Part shown: positions 34,380-42,625 of the stretch, piece by piece
How the letters are laid out: each line of letters opens with the position of its first letter
Numbering within the stretch: the first letter of the stretch is position 1
Assembly: GCA_003576915.1 (NCBI GenBank)
Contig: QEVF01000010.1
Coordinates: 1-64,000 of the forward strand
Source of the DNA: Planctomycetota bacterium
GTDB lineage: Bacteria; Planctomycetota; UBA8742; UBA2392
DNA length: 64,000 nucleotides
Direction: 5' to 3'
The notes under the pieces: model-generated
What the model was told of the DNA's origin: nothing
Database searches by the model: none
Seen by the model: the letters and a program-made list of their open reading frames with translations, nothing else
Program-made: the position numbers and the translations under genes

Positions 34380-35795
34380 ATGAAGCGCTACGCTCATGCA
34401 GTCATTCTGGCGGGAGGCCTTTCTCTGGTGGCCCTTTTGGGGGGGTGCGCCAGTGGGGCATCGGCCAAAAAGGGCGAACCCAACTACTCCTACCTTGACG
34501 ACCAGGCCCTGGAGAAGTTCGACGCCGACTTGACACGTCTGTCCGCCGCCATTCAGAGGTCTGATGCGAGTTCCGAGGCTTCCCTGCGCCGGCAGATCGG
34601 AGAGCAGGCCCGCCAGTATCAGGCGGCGCTGATCTCGGCCCTGAGTGATGGTACTTCGGTTCCACGCCGCCGGCTCGCGGGGGTGGCTCTGGGCTTCACG
34701 GGCGACATTGCGGTCATTGGGCCGCTGCTGGCCAAGGTCAATGACCGGGACGAGCCCGAAAGCGTCCGCCACATGGCTGTGTTGGGCCTGGCGACTCTGG
34801 ACAAGAAACTGCGCGAGTATCCGCGCCACGACGAACTGATGCAGACCCTGCGCGGCGCGCTGGAATCCCGCGATACCTCGGCCTCCATGCGGCGCTCGGC
34901 TGTTCAGGCATATGCCGCGGCCTACGATCGTGTACTGAATGACTCCATTTCGCCGCTGCGAGACCGCTTCATGAGCGACCCCGACATGGGCGTGAAGATC
35001 ACGGCCATCAACGTGCTGGGAGACATCGGCGATACAGCGGCCACGCAGGACCTCATCGGGGTGGGCCTGGGGAGCGAAATCACGGACGTGCGCATGGCCA
35101 GCGCCATCGCGTTGGGCAAGATCCAGGATGCCCGTCTGATTGTTCCCGCCCTGGTGGACAGCTCCCTGGACGATGAATCGGCACAGGTCCGTCGTGAAGC
35201 GGTGAATTCCCTTGCCACCCATTTCAGTGCCGACCCCGACACCGTGCACTCCGCCCTGCTGCTTGGGCTTTCCGACTTCAATGATGGCGTGCGTGAAGCC
35301 TCGGCTCTGGCCCTGGCCCGTACGGCCGATGTCCGCGCCATTGACCCGCTGCTTCAGGCCACGGGAGACCGAACGGCCATTGTCCGGCGCGCTGCCGCCG
35401 AGGGCCTGGGCCTGCTTCTGAACAAGGAGCGCGAAATCAGCGCCTATCCGCTGGTGGACCTGCTGTCGGACCAGACGCCGGAAGTGCGCAAGGCGGCCCA
35501 GGTATCGCTGGCGAAGATCACCACCAATGACTGGGGAGACGATCAGGCCCGCTGGCGTTCCTACTTCTACAAGACCTACCCGGTCCTTGACCCGGCCAAT
35601 GCCTACGCCGGACAGCCCAAGCCCCGCATGACCACCAGCATAACGGGAGGCGGTGCCCGTACCTCCAGCTCCAGGCCCAGCTCGAGCCGGCCTTCCACGA
35701 GCCGCCCCTCCAGCAGCAGCAGCGGTCGCAGCTCCAGTGCACAACCCAACCGCAGCAGCGGGACCAGCCGCAACTCGGGAACCGCTCGCCGCTGA
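34380..35795 (+). CDS. HEAT-repeat lipoprotein
   Basis: A 471-residue lipoprotein. The signal peptide has a lipobox (VALLGGC) with the lipidated Cys near residue 23. Residues about 85-395 contain HEAT-like helical repeats (ALGFTGDIAVIGPLLAKVND, INVLGDIGDTAATQDLIGVG, ALGKIQDARLIVPALVDSSL) similar to PBS-lyase-type HEAT units. The C-terminal 60 residues are a basic Ser/Arg/Pro-rich tail (SSSRPSSSRPSTSRPSSSSS), probably disordered. ATG 34380 is chosen over an ATG seven codons upstream because it starts the signal peptide. An envelope scaffold role is likely; the partner is unknown. Confidence 0.78.
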   Translation: MKRYAHAVILAGGLSLVALLGGCASGASAKKGEPNYSYLDDQALEKFDADLTRLSAAIQRSDASSEASLRRQIGEQARQYQAALISALSDGTSVPRRRLAGVALGFTGDIAVIGPLLAKVNDRDEPESVRHMAVLGLATLDKKLREYPRHDELMQTLRGALESRDTSASMRRSAVQAYAAAYDRVLNDSISPLRDRFMSDPDMGVKITAINVLGDIGDTAATQDLIGVGLGSEITDVRMASAIALGKIQDARLIVPALVDSSLDDESAQVRREAVNSLATHFSADPDTVHSALLLGLSDFNDGVREASALALARTADVRAIDPLLQATGDRTAIVRRAAAEGLGLLLNKEREISAYPLVDLLSDQTPEVRKAAQVSLAKITTNDWGDDQARWRSYFYKTYPVLDPANAYAGQPKPRMTTSITGGGARTSSSRPSSSRPSTSRPSSSSSGRSSSAQPNRSSGTSRNSGTARR

Positions 35796-35816
35796 TGCAG
35801 CACTGCTTTGCCTGAA

Positions 35817-35840
35817 CGGGCGCGGCTATGTCCGCGCCCG
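35817..35840 (+). terminator. Terminator-like hairpin after the lipoprotein gene
   Basis: A 9-bp perfect stem (CGGGCGCGG with CCGCGCCCG) and a 6-base loop, 21 bases after the stop. There is no T run. The remaining 150 bases up to nuoJ hold no gene. Confidence 0.5.
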
Positions 35841-35994
35841 AATTCGTTGTGGGCGGCGTCATGACGTGAGGCGCTTTTTGTGGGCGCGGGCTACGCGCAA
35901 AAGCCCTGTTGGAGCGGTCGGAAGGCTGAGCTTGCTTCACCTCGCCCTCACTGCTAACGTGCCGCCGCTTCAGCCAGCCGGCCACGGGATTCCC

Positions 35995-36696
35995 ATGGAA
36001 GTTTTCTTTCTGCTCAGTTCGATTGTGGCCGTTGTCGGCGCTGTTCTGGTTGTGACGCAGCGGGTTGCCATCTACGCGCTGCTGGGCCTGCTGATTTCCT
36101 TTTTCGGCACGGCGGGCATCTTCTATGCGCTTGATGCCACGTTTGTCGCGGTCAGCCAGATCCTCGTGTACGCCGGTGCCCTGGCAGTGCTGTTCCTGTT
36201 TGTGCTGATGTTTGCTTCTGATGACCCGCCCGAGGCCGGCCCCCTGGTTACGGTGGGTGCGCGCAAGGACTTTGATCCCGCCCAGGTGAAGCCCGTGGAG
36301 GCGAGGGCGAGGCCCCGCCTTGCCATGCCCTCTTTGGGCGCCGCGCTGTTGAGCCTCGCCGTGCTGGCCCTGATGTACTTTGCCATCTACAAGTTGCCGC
36401 CCCGCTTTGGCGAATTCAGGGATCTGGCGGAACAGACACAGGTCAACAAGACCAATCCTCGGCCGGGTGAACCCCTGACGGAAATGGTGGAGTTCGGTTC
36501 GGCGCGCGGGGTGGGATATGCGATTTTCGATGAGTTTCCGCTGGCCTTTGAAGTGGTCAGCCTGCTCATTTTTGCCGCCATCCTCGGGGCGGTGCTCCTG
36601 ACGCGCCGCAGCGCGGCGCAGTCGCGCGCCGAACAGGAAGCGGCGGCCAGGGAAGGTGATCGCGTCGTTGATGGAGCGGGAGGCAGCCATGCTTAA
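35995..36696 (+). CDS. nuoJ: NADH-quinone oxidoreductase subunit J
   Basis: Membrane subunit of respiratory complex I. The 233-residue protein has five predicted membrane helices; the NuoJ signature lies in the third (FVAVSQILVYAGALAVLFLFVLML-like, residues about 48-73), followed by a soluble loop and a last helix (residues about 185-205). ATG 35995 is chosen because the first helix starts there; the longer upstream open frame is not protein-like. It overlaps nuoK by 8 bases. Only nuoJ, K and L of the usual 14-gene operon are here. Confidence 0.93.
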   Translation: MEVFFLLSSIVAVVGAVLVVTQRVAIYALLGLLISFFGTAGIFYALDATFVAVSQILVYAGALAVLFLFVLMFASDDPPEAGPLVTVGARKDFDPAQVKPVEARARPRLAMPSLGAALLSLAVLALMYFAIYKLPPRFGEFRDLAEQTQVNKTNPRPGEPLTEMVEFGSARGVGYAIFDEFPLAFEVVSLLIFAAILGAVLLTRRSAAQSRAEQEAAAREGDRVVDGAGGSHA

Positions 36697-37024
36697 CCCG
36701 CAGATGGTTCTGTTTCTTTGCGCCACGCTGTTTTGCGTGGGGCTCTATGGCGTGTTGTCGCGCAACAACCTGATTCTCATGCTGATGTCGCTGGAGCTGA
36801 TGCTCAATTCGGCCAACATCGCGCTGGTGGCTTTTTCCCGTTACTGGGCGGGCCAGGGGCTCGATGCAGGCAGTTTCTCGGGCGCCCACAGCGGGCAGTT
36901 CTTTGCCCTGATGGTGATGGCGGTGGCGGCGGCCGAGGTGGGCGTGGGGCTGGCCATCATCGTGGCCCTGTTCCGCAAACGTCACAACAGTGATGTGCGT
37001 GCCGCGAGCGAGCTGAAACACTGA
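36689..37024 (+). CDS. nuoK: NADH-quinone oxidoreductase subunit K
   Basis: A 111-residue, three-helix complex I subunit homologous to MrpC. Conserved features are LFCVGLYGVLSRNNLILMLM, the SLELMLNSANI stretch with the buried Glu needed for proton movement, and VAAAEVGVGLAIIVALFR with a second conserved Glu. ATG 36689 is chosen because GGGAGG lies 5 bases upstream; the frame is open farther back, but that would overlap nuoJ more and extend beyond the family length. Confidence 0.95.
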   Translation: MLNPQMVLFLCATLFCVGLYGVLSRNNLILMLMSLELMLNSANIALVAFSRYWAGQGLDAGSFSGAHSGQFFALMVMAVAAAEVGVGLAIIVALFRKRHNSDVRAASELKH

Positions 37025-37031
37025 TTGATAT

Positions 37032-39044
37032 ATGCGCGAATTGCTTCAAAAGCCGGAGTTTCTGCTGCTGCTGGTGCCGCTGATGCCGCTGATCGGTTTT
37101 CTGGTCAACGGGTTCTTTGGCCGGCGCATGGCGCTGGCTTCATCGGGAGCCGTGGCCTGCGGCAGCATCGTGCTCAGCTTCGTCATTGCGACAAGCCTGT
37201 TCGTGAGCCTGATCTCCAAGGGGCACACGGTTCAGAGTTACTCGTTCAATTGGATGCACGTCGGCGCCCTGGACATCCATTTCCGGTTGCTGGCAGATCC
37301 GCTGTCAGGCCTGCTGATGATGGTTGTGACCGGCGTGGGCTCTCTGATTCACATCTACAGCGTGGGCTACATGGGCCACGACAAAGCCTACTGGCGCTTC
37401 TTCGCTTACCTGAACCTCTTCTGCTTTGCCATGCTCATGCTGGTGCTGGGCGACAGCCTCGTGCTCATGTTCCTGGGCTGGGAGGGCGTGGGCCTCTGCA
37501 GTTACCTGCTGATCGGCTTCTGGTACACGCACAAGGCCAACTCTGACGCGGGCAAGAAGGCGTTTGTGGTCAATCGCGTGGGCGACTTCGGCTTCATGCT
37601 GGGCATGTTCCTGCTGTTCTGGTATTTCGGCTCGCTCAACTACGGCGAACTGGCCGCGGGCATGCGCGAAGTGGTGCAGCCCGATTCCACCCTGCTCAAT
37701 GCAGCCTGCCTCTGCCTGTTCGTGGGTGCCTGCGGCAAGAGCGCCCAGATTCCTCTCTACGTCTGGCTGCCGGACGCCATGGCGGGACCGACGCCGGTTT
37801 CAGCCCTGATCCACGCGGCCACCATGGTGACGGCCGGCATCTACATGATTGCCCGCCTCAACTTCATCTGGGTCCACGCGGAGACGGCCCTCACGGTCGT
37901 CGCCCTGGTGGGGGCTCTGACGGCCTTCTTTGCCGGAACCATCGGCCTGGTGCAGCGCGACATCAAGAAGGTCCTGGCCTATTCGACGGTGAGTCAGCTT
38001 GGCTTCATGTTCATGGCCCTTGGCCTTGGGAATTTCCCCGTGGCCATTTTCCACCTCTTTACCCATGCGTTCTTCAAGGCGCTGCTGTTCCTTGGCTCCG
38101 GCAGTGTGATTCATTCGCTGGAGCACACGCTGGGCCACGGCAACCCCGACAGCCAGGACCTGTTCAAGATGGGCGGCCTCAAGCACAAGATGCCGTTGAC
38201 CTTCGCGACCATGCTCGTCGGTGCCTGCGGGCTGGCCGGCATTCCCCTGTTTTCCGGCTTCTTCTCGAAAGACGCCATTTTATATGCGGCCTTCGAGCGC
38301 CAGGATGCACTGGGCCTTGTAGTCTATGCCCTGGGCCTGGCGGCGGCTGTCTGCACTGCTTTCTACAGCTTCCGCCTGATCGGCCTGGCATTCTTTGGCA
38401 AATGGCGCGGGCTGGAAGCTGCATACGCCCACGCCGATGAGTCTCCCCGCTCCATGGGGATGCCCCTGTTCCTGTTGGCCATTGCGGCCTTCGGCGCCGG
38501 ATACCTGTGGCTGCCGGCCGCCTTTGGCGTTCACTTTACGCCCTTTGCCGATCTGCTCGCGCCGGTGTGGCAGCAGGGCCAGGCATTTCTGCGCGCGGCA
38601 CAGAGCCCCCTGGCCATGCCTGTAGAACACAGCCATGAGGCCCTGGTGCGCGAGTGGGTGAACATGCTCATCAGCTCCGTGGTGGCGGTGGGAGTCAGCA
38701 TTTTCGCGTTCACGATATACAGCAAGCCGGCGGGGCTGGAACGCGCCCGCAAGCTGGTGGAGGGCGGGCTGGGGGCACCGTATCGCCTGCTGCTGAACAA
38801 GTACTACATTGACGAGATCTACGACATCACGATTGTTCGTCCCATCCAGTTGCTGTCGGATGTCTTCTTCGTGATTTTCGATGTCATCTTCATTGACCTC
38901 ATGCTGGTCAATGGCAGCGGGTTGCTGGTAGACCTATCGAGCAAGGTGGCGCGCAGGGTCCAGACGGGGGTGGTGCGCCACTATCTGTTTGCCTTTGTGG
39001 TAGGGGCGGCGCTGCTGCTGGTGATGTTTCTTGCAGTGCTGTAG
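37032..39044 (+). CDS. nuoL: NADH-quinone oxidoreductase subunit L
   Basis: A 670-residue antiporter-like proton-pumping subunit of complex I. Typical motifs are HIYSVGYMGHD, FLGWEGVGLCSYLLIGFWY, the MAGPTPVSALIHAATMVTAG signature with the central Lys/His relay, and the long lateral helix region near the C-terminus (about residues 550-610). It starts 7 bases after nuoK, so the three genes are translated together. The next usual genes nuoM and nuoN are absent; sdhC follows instead after 74 bases. Confidence 0.95.
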   Translation: MRELLQKPEFLLLLVPLMPLIGFLVNGFFGRRMALASSGAVACGSIVLSFVIATSLFVSLISKGHTVQSYSFNWMHVGALDIHFRLLADPLSGLLMMVVTGVGSLIHIYSVGYMGHDKAYWRFFAYLNLFCFAMLMLVLGDSLVLMFLGWEGVGLCSYLLIGFWYTHKANSDAGKKAFVVNRVGDFGFMLGMFLLFWYFGSLNYGELAAGMREVVQPDSTLLNAACLCLFVGACGKSAQIPLYVWLPDAMAGPTPVSALIHAATMVTAGIYMIARLNFIWVHAETALTVVALVGALTAFFAGTIGLVQRDIKKVLAYSTVSQLGFMFMALGLGNFPVAIFHLFTHAFFKALLFLGSGSVIHSLEHTLGHGNPDSQDLFKMGGLKHKMPLTFATMLVGACGLAGIPLFSGFFSKDAILYAAFERQDALGLVVYALGLAAAVCTAFYSFRLIGLAFFGKWRGLEAAYAHADESPRSMGMPLFLLAIAAFGAGYLWLPAAFGVHFTPFADLLAPVWQQGQAFLRAAQSPLAMPVEHSHEALVREWVNMLISSVVAVGVSIFAFTIYSKPAGLERARKLVEGGLGAPYRLLLNKYYIDEIYDITIVRPIQLLSDVFFVIFDVIFIDLMLVNGSGLLVDLSSKVARRVQTGVVRHYLFAFVVGAALLLVMFLAVL

Positions 39045-39118
39045 TCTGCGAGCGGTGCGGGGTCTTTGAGTGACAGCATGACCCCCGGCGGCGATTCTGA
39101 GACACGGGACTGGCTTCC

Positions 39119-39832
39119 ATGACGGCCGAAGAACGACACTTTTACCTGCGCCGACTGCACAGTCTTTCCGGTGTTGTGCCGGTGGGCGTGTTCCTGCTCC
39201 AGCACATGTATTCCAACGCTCTGTCGTTGTGGGGGCAGGGCGTCTATGACGAGCACGTCCATTTCCTGATCTACCAGCCTCTGGTGCTGCTGCTCGAACT
39301 CTTCGTCGTGTTCCTGCCGCTGGCGTTTCACGCGGGCCTGGGCGTCTACTTCATGGTGGATGCCAAGTGGAACCCCAACAAGTACGGCTATGCCCGCAAC
39401 TGGGGCTACACGCTGCAGCGGATTACGGCCTTCATCACGCTCATCTACGTGGTCTATCACGTCGCCCAGACGCGCTTTTCCTTTGACGACCTGCAGAAGG
39501 CCAACATGTACGCCACAATGCAGGAACTCTTCGCGGCCAACCGCGGCTGGCTCATGGCCGTCTACATCGTGGGCGCAACGGCCGCCAGCTACCACATGTG
39601 CAACGGGTTCTTCACGTTCTGCATCGTCTGGGGACTCACCATCACACGCCGCGCGCAGACCATGGTCTGGCGCGCCTGCATGGGCCTCTTCGTGCTCATG
39701 ACTTTGGGGTTCGTGGCTTCGCTGCTGCCGCTCAACCGCATCATCGACCCGCCCTTTGCCAACACGCCCCCGGGCCGTCACGCCATGCCGGCGAGCAGCC
39801 CCTACGAGCCGCTGCCGGCCCCCAAGCCCTGA
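39119..39832 (+). CDS. sdhC: Succinate dehydrogenase cytochrome b558 subunit
   Basis: A 237-residue membrane anchor of succinate:quinone oxidoreductase of the di-haem Bacillus type. Five helices are visible, and histidines 14, 29, 71, 114 and 159 sit at or near the spacing of the B. subtilis SdhC haem ligands (13, 28, 70, 113, 155). The LFVVFLPLAFHAGLGVYFM and YVVYHVAQTRF segments are characteristic. The catalytic subunits sdhA and sdhB are not downstream; the next gene is on the other strand. It may be read through from nuoL or have its own promoter. Confidence 0.9.
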   Translation: MTAEERHFYLRRLHSLSGVVPVGVFLLQHMYSNALSLWGQGVYDEHVHFLIYQPLVLLLELFVVFLPLAFHAGLGVYFMVDAKWNPNKYGYARNWGYTLQRITAFITLIYVVYHVAQTRFSFDDLQKANMYATMQELFAANRGWLMAVYIVGATAASYHMCNGFFTFCIVWGLTITRRAQTMVWRACMGLFVLMTLGFVASLLPLNRIIDPPFANTPPGRHAMPASSPYEPLPAPKP

Positions 39833-39848
39833 CCAGGCGGCTCAAGGC

Positions 39849-40727
39849 CTATGCCAGGCTGAATTGGAGCGTCAGCACCAGCCCGTTGTGCAGCATATGG
39901 AACAGCGTGCTTGGCCAGATGCTCTTCGTGGCGTCGTAGACCCACGTGAGCATGATGGAAAGGGTCAGCAGCGGCAGGGCCAGGTAGAGCTGTTCAGGCT
40001 GCCACAGGCCGTGGGCCCCCACGAAGATAGCGATGGACAAACCGTAGGCCAGCGCAACGCCGGCCCGATGGTTGTCGCGCCCGGCCAGCAGGCCGCGCAA
40101 GCCCCCGAAAAGCACCAGGCGAAACGCGAACTCCTCGGCCAGCGGAACACCGACGACGGCCATCATGTAGGCCCCCGCGATGCTGGCCGGTGTCGGATCG
40201 GACGTCAGGTTCGTCAGCACGTATTGACGCTCGATGGGCAGGCCCGCCGCGCGCGCCGCAGCCACTCCAAGCAGCATGGCCGCCACAATCAGCGGAACCC
40301 CCAGCAACCATGTGAGGCTCGTGCCCGCGAGCTGCCGCGCCTGAAGCCTCACGAAGGGTCGCGGCGCTGCCACGCGGCCTTCCCAGGGGTGGCGGCTCAG
40401 CAGGGCCAGGCAGGCCAGCGTGGTAGTCAGTTGAAGGGTGCCATAGGCCAGAGCGTACTGGGTTCGATTCTGGCTGTAGGCCGAGCCAATGGAGATGATC
40501 AGCACCAGGTCGGCCAGCATCAGAGCCGCCAGCGCCAGGGGGATGCCGAGGAGGAAGTTCTCGGTAGAAATGGCGCCGCCGAAACTGCCGAGCCGGCCCA
40601 CGAGCCGGCGGATGCCCAGCAGGCCCAGAAGCAGCGTCGGCAGGCAGATGGCCATGATGGCGACCTGGACGCCGACAGACATCTCCGCATGGGCGGGATC
40701 GAGCAGCGTCTGGAGGGCGTCGGACAT
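39849..40727 (-). CDS. CPBP-family intramembrane metalloprotease
   Basis: A 292-residue polytopic membrane protein of the CAAX-protease/bacteriocin-processing (ABI) family. The three metal-site motifs are present in order: EEFAFR (about residues 196-201), FVGAHG, and FHMLHNG near the C-terminus. Seven or eight hydrophobic segments are predicted. ATG 40727 is chosen because the frame upstream (to 40976) is Arg/Ser/Thr-rich and not protein-like. The substrate is unknown; relatives cleave prenylated peptides, anti-sigma factors or toxins. It is convergent with sdhC, 16 bases apart. Confidence 0.85.
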   Translation of the reverse strand: MSDALQTLLDPAHAEMSVGVQVAIMAICLPTLLLGLLGIRRLVGRLGSFGGAISTENFLLGIPLALAALMLADLVLIISIGSAYSQNRTQYALAYGTLQLTTTLACLALLSRHPWEGRVAAPRPFVRLQARQLAGTSLTWLLGVPLIVAAMLLGVAAARAAGLPIERQYVLTNLTSDPTPASIAGAYMMAVVGVPLAEEFAFRLVLFGGLRGLLAGRDNHRAGVALAYGLSIAIFVGAHGLWQPEQLYLALPLLTLSIMLTWVYDATKSIWPSTLFHMLHNGLVLTLQFSLA

Positions 40728-40763
40728 GGGCAGGAAGTGTAGTCGGGCCCGCCGGAAATGGCA

Positions 40764-40785
40764 GGGGCTCGCCGAAGCGAGCCCC
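40764..40785 (-). terminator. Terminator of the DinB gene
   Basis: A 9-bp perfect stem (GGGGCTCGC with GCGAGCCCC) whose loop reads TTCG on the minus strand, a stable tetraloop. It lies 21 bases after the DinB stop and before the CPBP gene. Confidence 0.72.
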
Positions 40786-40806
40786 CGGGCCTGACTCATG
40801 GCTGAA

Positions 40807-41322
40807 TCAGGAACCCATGCCGTAGAGGTGCATGGTATTGACGTCCTTGCCCAGCAGTTTGAGGTAGTAGAAGAGCTGGGCCTTGTGGTTGGAAAGGTGC
40901 CCGACCATCTGGTGGCAGTGAACGCCCAGGGGCATGGGCGGGCCGCCCCAGGGCGCGGAAACCATCTTGCCCTCAAGGTCTTTCTCGCTGACCTTGGCCA
41001 GGGTCTCCAGGGCGAGCTTCTTGTCGGCCGCGAGGTCCTTCAGCGCTTCATCGACCGTCTTGACGCTGGGCATCTTTTCAGCCGAGGGCAACATGTCGCC
41101 GCCATCGGCGCCGTCAGGCATGCCCCACTCCCCGGTGACGAATCCGCGGATGCAGAAGCCGCAGGCCGTGGGGATGTGCTTGAGCAACTGGCCCACGGTC
41201 ATCCAGTTCTTGCCCGTGGCGGGCTTCCAGTTCAGGCTGCCTTTGTCGACGAGCTTGATGAGCCCTTCGGTCGCGGCATAGGTGGCTTCGATCTCCGACT
41301 TGATCAGGTCGCTGTACTTCAT
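40807..41322 (-). CDS. DinB-family metal-binding protein
   Basis: A 171-residue four-helix-bundle protein of the DinB/YfiT superfamily. The metal-ligand histidines fit: one in QLLKHIPTACGF and a pair in HCHQMVGHLSNHKAQLFYYL. The ATG at 41322 follows AAAGGAGAG, an excellent ribosome site, so the 12-codon upstream extension is rejected. DinB proteins include thiol transferases that use bacillithiol, mycothiol or glutathione; the substrate here is unknown. It is 101 bases downstream of the VOC gene on the same strand, and the two probably form a two-gene unit for small-molecule detoxification. Confidence 0.85.
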   Translation of the reverse strand: MKYSDLIKSEIEATYAATEGLIKLVDKGSLNWKPATGKNWMTVGQLLKHIPTACGFCIRGFVTGEWGMPDGADGGDMLPSAEKMPSVKTVDEALKDLAADKKLALETLAKVSEKDLEGKMVSAPWGGPPMPLGVHCHQMVGHLSNHKAQLFYYLKLLGKDVNTMHLYGMGS

Positions 41323-41423
41323 GGTCTCTCCTTTGGGGAAATGGGGCGAAAACAGCACGTGTGGAGTCGCCGAAGCTTCGTTCGGGCGACCTCGGGAATC
41401 CTAACAGGGGATGCGACAGGCAT

Positions 41424-41783
41424 TCACGACGACTGATGCACACCCATCTTGTTGCCGCAGGGGTCGGTGAAGTAGGCGTACCAGCCGTGTCCGCCGCCGA
41501 TCTCGGTCTTCTCCTTGACGATGGCGCCGCCTGCTTTGGTGATCTGCTTCAGCTTCGAGTCAATGTCGTCGGCCTCGATGATCAGGATCGGGCCGCCGGT
41601 GGCGGGTTTCAGGTCCGCGTCAAAGGCCCCGCCGCCGCCGTCATAGGTGAACATCACATAGCCGGGTCCCATGGCGGGTCCCGTCTTCCAGCCGAAGCAC
41701 TTCTCGTAGAAGCTGCAGGCCTTCTTGATGTCGGGAGCCGGCAATTCGATGTGGCAGATGGTGCCTTCTTTGATGCGGGCCAT
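41424..41783 (-). CDS. VOC-family (glyoxalase-like) protein
   Basis: A 119-residue vicinal-oxygen-chelate domain protein: HIELPAPDIKKACSFYEKCF at the N-terminus, then GPILIIEADDIDSKLKQITK, and FTDPCGNKMGV at the end. It resembles the VOC proteins of about 120 residues often found beside DinB or SRPBCC proteins. AGGAGG lies 7 bases upstream of ATG 41783. The exact reaction is unknown. A perfect palindrome is located 41-56 bases upstream and may regulate it. Confidence 0.85.
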   Translation of the reverse strand: MARIKEGTICHIELPAPDIKKACSFYEKCFGWKTGPAMGPGYVMFTYDGGGGAFDADLKPATGGPILIIEADDIDSKLKQITKAGGAIVKEKTEIGGGHGWYAYFTDPCGNKMGVHQSS

Positions 41784-41823
41784 GGATGACCTCCTGAGGT
41801 CGGCGCAGGGGATGAATGGAAAT

Positions 41824-41839
41824 GGTTCAAGCTTGAACC
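41824..41839. promoter_or_regulatory. Perfect 16-base palindrome, candidate operator
   Basis: GGTTCAAGCTTGAACC is a perfect 8+8 palindrome in the upstream region of the VOC-DinB pair. Its size and placement fit an operator for a dimeric regulator such as ArsR, MarR or TetR. No regulator gene is adjacent, so this is an inference from symmetry only. Confidence 0.5.
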
Positions 41840-41873
41840 GAATTAAGACGTTTGAAGCTGCCGCCGGGAAACG

Positions 41874-41902
41874 AAAAAAAGGGGTGCGATCGCTCGCACC
41901 CC
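41874..41902 (-). terminator. Intrinsic terminator, minus strand
   Basis: Read on the minus strand, a 9-bp perfect stem (GGGGTGCGA with TCGCACCCC, 4-base loop) is followed by seven T residues. It would end the transcript of the small secreted protein genes at 42111-43114 before the VOC gene. Confidence 0.9.
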
Positions 41903-42110
41903 GGGAAAACGCACAGATTCAGCCTTCTGCCCCAACGCTCTGTCCCGTGAATCGTTTGTCGCGAGCACGGGCCAGCGCGACAGTGGGCGGGCTTTGGAGG
42001 GGACTTCGAGCCCAAGGCGTGGCCTGGCCCCATCGAGGACTCAAAGTGCCCCAAAGGGCCGCAAACTGGCCGCACAGCCGCGCGCAGCAATGGGATTCAC
42101 GCCACAGAGC

Positions 42111-42623
42111 CTAGTCTTTGGTTCTGGCGTCCACCACCCAGCTTGCCCGTGGTTCGTACTCGCCTCCGACCCTGCGTACCCACAGCTCCACCACGTACTT
42201 GCCGGCCTTGAAGTTGGAGAACTCGGGTTTGACCGTGCGCTGCGTCAGCACCTGCGCGCCTATGTCGCCGCTGGTCTTGATGGTGGCGTAGACGCGAATG
42301 TTGCGCGAGGCTTCGTCTCGGGAGATGCGGTCCAGCTCGGCCACGTAATTGCTGGCCGGCACGGTGAAACTCAGCGACAGCACGAAGTTACCCTCGGCGG
42401 TGCGTTCGGACTTCAGCGACGCCATATCGTCTGTCACAAGCTCGATGCGGTCGGCCCTGGGCCGGTCATCCTTCGGAGCCTCCGGGGCCGAAGCCGGTTC
42501 CGGCGCCGGGGCAGGCCGGGGCGGGCGGGGCCGAGGCGGACCGGCGTCGGCCTCGATGGATCCAAGGGCCACCAACCCCGCCAGGGCGACGGGCAAAGCC
42601 AGAGCACACAGAGTTCGAATCAT
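42111..42623 (-). CDS. Small secreted protein, paralog A
   Basis: A 170-residue exported protein: signal peptide (about residues 1-27, ending EADAG), a Pro/Ala/Arg-rich linker (28-60), and a beta-rich domain of about 110 residues (FVLSLSFTVPASNYVAELDR; GKYVVELWVRRVGGEYEPRA). The C-terminal block is alignable with that of the neighbour at 42626, so the two are probably tandem paralogs. The start is 2 bases from the neighbour's stop, indicating one transcript. Function unknown. Confidence 0.7.
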   Translation of the reverse strand: MIRTLCALALPVALAGLVALGSIEADAGPPRPRPPRPAPAPEPASAPEAPKDDRPRADRIELVTDDMASLKSERTAEGNFVLSLSFTVPASNYVAELDRISRDEASRNIRVYATIKTSGDIGAQVLTQRTVKPEFSNFKAGKYVVELWVRRVGGEYEPRASWVVDARTKD

Positions 42624-42625
42624 GG

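Larger units (their letters stand above)
41784..42110. other. Intergenic region with palindrome and terminator
   Basis: About 327 bases with no supported gene. It contains the 16-base palindrome at 41824-41839 upstream of the VOC gene and a minus-strand intrinsic terminator at 41874-41902. The 42 bp next to the VOC start hold its ribosome site. The remaining part, 41903-42110, shows nothing that I recognise. Confidence 0.6.
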
